Source: Lachnospiraceae bacterium UBA7027
GTDB lineage: Bacteria > Bacillota > Clostridia > Lachnospirales > Lachnospiraceae
Length of the DNA: 27,737 nt
Assembly (NCBI GenBank): GCA_002494135.1
Contig: DLBG01000033.1
Span: 1 to 27,737 of the forward strand
Reading direction: 5' to 3'
The notes under the pieces were generated by a model. The model searched no databases, was not told where the DNA came from, and worked only from the letters and a program-made list of their open reading frames with translations. Shown here piece by piece: positions 25,945 to 27,737 of this stretch. Positions within the stretch are counted from its first letter, which is position 1. Every line of letters starts with the position of its first letter. The translations under genes were made by a program, and so were the position numbers.

Positions 25945-26886
25945 TTATGCTGCTACTGCAAATGCTGCATGATATTCCATCGGGGTCATCCGATGAAGCT
26001 TTCTCTGGATCCGTTCACTATTGTAGTAGTGGATATATTTCGTAATCATTTCGACAAGTGCTTCCCGTGACGTAAAACGTCTTCCATAATACCTCTCACG
26101 TTTCAAAATGCCCCAGAAACCTTCCATCGGCCCGTTGTCGATACAATGGGCTACCCTGGACATGCTCTGCTTCATATGGTGTTTCTTCAGTCTTGTGCTG
26201 AACTGCTTACTGGTATATTGAAATCCACGGTCTGAATGGAACAGAGGGTGCGCATCCGGCTCCAGACGAACAGCTTCATCAAAGGTATTCATCACCAGTG
26301 GGTTATCGTTATGATTACTGATCCGAAAAGCCACGATTCGGCGGTCGTAAAGATCCAGAATGGCACTCAGGTATACTTTATGAACCACGATGCCGACATA
26401 ATACTTGAATTCTGTCACATCGGTCAGCCATTTTTCATTTGGCGAATCCGCATGAAAGTCCCGGTTCAGGTAATTTCTGGCGATATGTGCAGGATCATTC
26501 GCTGCTCTTGTACAACTCTTTGGCTTCCACTTTATAGTAGACTGAATGTGGCTTTTACGACATAAACGAAGGACGCGCTTGTCATTGACATTTGTATCAT
26601 ATCTTCTGTCCAGTTCATCGCGGATCCTTCTGTATCCCATATCAGGATGGTCTTCGTGGATCTTCTTGATTTTTTCGGAGATCTTCTGGTTTTTCTTCTC
26701 GCTTATGCTTTCCGGATTTTTCAACCATCTATAATACGCTGAGCGTGGGACATGAAGATAACCACAGAGCCGTTCTACTGGATAATGCCTCTCTTCTGAG
26801 AGTTCCCGGATCGCCTGGTACTTATAAAGATGGCGAGTCAGAGATAGCGATCCTTCATCTCTAACTCTCTGACTTTTTTTAGCAGG
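25945..26886 (-). CDS. IS3-family transposase OrfB (DDE), -1 frame
   Basis: The catalytic half of the transposase. The frame is open from 26886, just after a TGA, through to 25945. From the TTG codon at 26724 the rve-type catalytic triad is D102 (TDVTEF), D165 (HSDRGFQY) and E201 (GPMEGFWG), with 35 residues between the last two, as in the family. Before it lies the usual HTH_21-like stretch ending in GYRRIRDEL. No good independent start is visible near the beginning of the frame, and the conserved VPRSAYYRWL segment lies upstream of 26724, so it is most likely made as an OrfAB fusion by -1 frameshifting. Confidence 0.9.
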   Translation of the reverse strand, partial: PAKKSQRVRDEGSLSLTRHLYKYQAIRELSEERHYPVERLCGYLHVPRSAYYRWLKNPESISEKKNQKISEKIKKIHEDHPDMGYRRIRDELDRRYDTNVNDKRVLRLCRKSHIQSTIKWKPKSCTRAANDPAHIARNYLNRDFHADSPNEKWLTDVTEFKYYVGIVVHKVYLSAILDLYDRRIVAFRISNHNDNPLVMNTFDEAVRLEPDAHPLFHSDRGFQYTSKQFSTRLKKHHMKQSMSRVAHCIDNGPMEGFWGILKRERYYGRRFTSREALVEMITKYIHYYNSERIQRKLHRMTPMEYHAAFAVAA

Positions 26887-27530
26887 TCATTCTCCATCTG
26901 CAGATCACGGTTGAGCCTCTCCAGTTCTGCGATCCTGTCCCGCATTTCCTCTTCAGGGGTGCGGCTGGGCATAGTGCCTACACGATGGCCTCGACGATCC
27001 TCCAGACCGGCAGAGCCCATTTCCTCATACCGTTTTACCCAGTTTCGCACCTGCTGGTATGAACACTGGTATTTCAATGCCATTGCGCCATAGTTCTTAT
27101 CGTTAGCCAGGCAGTCCTGGACGATAGCAAGTCTTTCTCCCGGTGTTGTGCTTCTGGCTTTCCTCATGTAGCTGCCTCCTCCGCTTGTGCGTGATTTGAT
27201 CTCTCCATGAGTAGTATACACCTTTATCCAGTTGCGTAACTGACTGGAACTCCGCAAATGATATTTTTTAACAATGTCCCGCTGGCTTGATTTTCCATCA
27301 AGATACTCTTGAACAGCCTGAAGTTTTAACTCCTTAGAATAGGTTTTGTTATTGGATTGAACCATGAGGGCAGAGGGACCATCTGAAAGATATAGGTTAC
27401 GCCAATCCCGAATGCTGCTCTCATCAACACCTATCAGCCGGGCTGCTTCAGTAGCGCTGATCTCATCTGCCAGTACCCGCTCAATGATCTTTACCTTTTC
27501 GGCAGGATCAATCTTATTTTTTCTGGACAT
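26838..27530 (-). CDS. IS3-family OrfA with three helix-turn-helix-like segments
   Basis: A 230-aa DNA-binding protein that recognises the IS ends. Three helix-turn-helix-like segments can be seen: near residues 10-50 (ATEAARLIGVDESSIRDW), 70-105 (SQRDIVKKYHLRSSSQLRNW) and 130-170 (YGAMALKYQCSYQQVRNWVK). A leucine-zipper-like helix follows at about 197-225. Most IS150-type OrfA proteins are shorter, so the extra segment is notable. The ATG at 27530 is preceded by GGGGG, which is buried in a hairpin. The A7 run near its end leads into orfB. Confidence 0.9.
   Translation of the reverse strand: MSRKNKIDPAEKVKIIERVLADEISATEAARLIGVDESSIRDWRNLYLSDGPSALMVQSNNKTYSKELKLQAVQEYLDGKSSQRDIVKKYHLRSSSQLRNWIKVYTTHGEIKSRTSGGGSYMRKARSTTPGERLAIVQDCLANDKNYGAMALKYQCSYQQVRNWVKRYEEMGSAGLEDRRGHRVGTMPSRTPEEEMRDRIAELERLNRDLQMENDLLKKVRELEMKDRYL
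26874..26880 (-). promoter_or_regulatory. A7 slippery site for -1 frameshifting
   Basis: The minus strand reads CTA AAA AAA GTC in the orfA frame, that is A-AAA-AAA. A slip of one base back at 26874 joins orfA to the orfB frame and gives a 528-aa fusion. This heptamer type is well known in IS3-family elements. Confidence 0.85.
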
Positions 27531-27537
27531 AGAAATA

Positions 27538-27577
27538 CCCCCAAGTAGGTTTTATATTTCAATGTCCTACTTGGGGG
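27538..27577 (-). promoter_or_regulatory. Hairpin covering the orfA ribosome site
   Basis: Arms CCCCCAAGTAGG (27538-27549) and CCTACTTGGGGG (27566-27577) are perfect 12-bp complements around 16 nt. On the minus-strand transcript, the second arm contains the GGGGG ahead of the orfA ATG, so an RNA starting outside the element would hide the ribosome site. The outer arm overlaps the terminal inverted repeat. Confidence 0.75.
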
Positions 27578-27582
27578 TAGCA
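27550..27582. repeat. IS terminal inverted repeat, orfA side
   Basis: Read inward on the minus strand it begins TGCTACCCCCAAG and is the partner of the repeat at 25864-25896. Confidence 0.8.
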
Positions 27583-27587
27583 TATCA

Positions 27588-27621
27588 AAAGAGGCAGTCC
27601 CTGTATTATTACTGTCTTTTT
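27588..27621. terminator. Hairpin terminator after the SDR gene
   Basis: Arms 27588-27598 and 27611-27621 form an 11-bp stem with two G.U pairs around 12 nt. A/T-rich flanks give a T run in both directions, so it may work both ways. The insertion sequence ends five bases away. Confidence 0.75.
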
Positions 27622-27625
27622 CTGT

Positions 27626-27737
27626 TTATAAAAACGCGCCGTTGCAGACCTGTAATACCTGGCCTTTGACATGTCTGCCCATATCGGATGCGAGGAACAG
27701 GCACGCATTTGCCTGATCCATCGGATCACATTCAGGA
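27626..27737 (-). CDS. Short-chain dehydrogenase/reductase, C-terminus only
   Basis: Only the last 36 residues are in the window; the gene continues past the right edge. The segment ACLFLASDMGRHVKGQVLQV followed by CNGAFL* matches the end of FabG-like SDR oxidoreductases, where the usual form is LFLASD...ITGQxLxVDGG. Here Cys-Asn replaces the common Asp-Gly near the end. The substrate cannot be told from this part. Confidence 0.8.
   Translation of the reverse strand, partial: PECDPMDQANACLFLASDMGRHVKGQVLQVCNGAFL

Larger units (their letters stand above)
25864..27582 (-). mobile_element. IS3-family (IS150-type) insertion sequence
   Basis: A 1719-bp element bounded by TGCTACCC at 25864 and its inverted copy ending at 27582. 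The ends align without gaps over about 33 bases, sharing TGCTACCC, GGACA and TGAAA blocks and the TG...CA termini of the IS3 family. Inside are orfA with helix-turn-helix repeats and orfB with a DDE domain in the -1 frame. Flanking triplets differ (GTG on the left, TAT on the right), so no target duplication is seen. It is probably intact and lies between the terminator of the SDR gene and the promoter of the GGDEF-EAL gene. Confidence 0.9.

Noticed and set aside
1..27737. CRISPR array or toxin-antitoxin/defence cassette
   Set aside because: No regularly spaced repeats or recognisable defence genes were seen. The Cas4-like domain belongs to a helicase fusion, not to a CRISPR locus.

Overview
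The window reads as chromosomal DNA of a Gram-positive Clostridia bacterium, most likely Lachnospiraceae. The evidence is AddAB rather than RecBCD, strong GGAGG-type ribosome sites, sigma-A-like promoters, a CPBP protease, a paired heterodimeric ABC exporter and a zinc-ribbon/TPR membrane protein. The family assignment is inference. Every supportable gene lies on the minus strand, so transcription runs right to left and the text below follows that direction.

Right end (27.74-25.86 kb): the C-terminus of a short-chain dehydrogenase/reductase enters from the edge and ends in a hairpin terminator. A complete IS3-family, IS150-type insertion sequence (25864-27582) abuts that terminator. It has matching TG...CA inverted ends, an orfA with helix-turn-helix repeats, a DDE orfB in the -1 frame, an A7 slippery run joining them, and a hairpin covering the orfA ribosome site.

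Signalling and export cluster (25.8-19.07 kb): an extended -10 promoter precedes a membrane GGDEF-EAL cyclic-di-GMP protein. An unrecognised 87-aa protein, GDP-L-fucose synthase and a two-subunit heterodimeric ABC exporter follow with short gaps or overlap. A separate promoter then drives a divergent sigma-70-like protein that ends at a good intrinsic terminator.

DNA-repair cluster (18.19-7.55 kb): addB and addA overlap by one base. A 45-bp perfect palindrome and a fresh promoter follow, then a CPBP protease and a nuclease-helicase fusion (Cas4/RecB-like N-terminus plus XPD/DinG-like helicase). A GH13 glycosidase and a DUF4097-type membrane protein complete this run, the last three joints being 4-nt or 11-nt overlaps or an 18-19 nt gap.

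Left end (4.77-0 kb): a strong promoter and a leader of about 170 nt, without a recognisable T-box, precede valS, a 51-aa ORF and the zinc-ribbon/TPR membrane protein. A tRNA-Arg(UCU) gene with its own promoter and terminator follows. Just beyond it a 9-bp direct repeat resembles integrase arm sites and may mark an element boundary.

No wholly new multi-gene system stands out. The points most worth a second look are the sigma-like protein, the nuclease-helicase fusion beside AddAB, the 45-bp palindrome, the ribosome-site hairpin of the insertion sequence, and the conserved-looking small ORFs.
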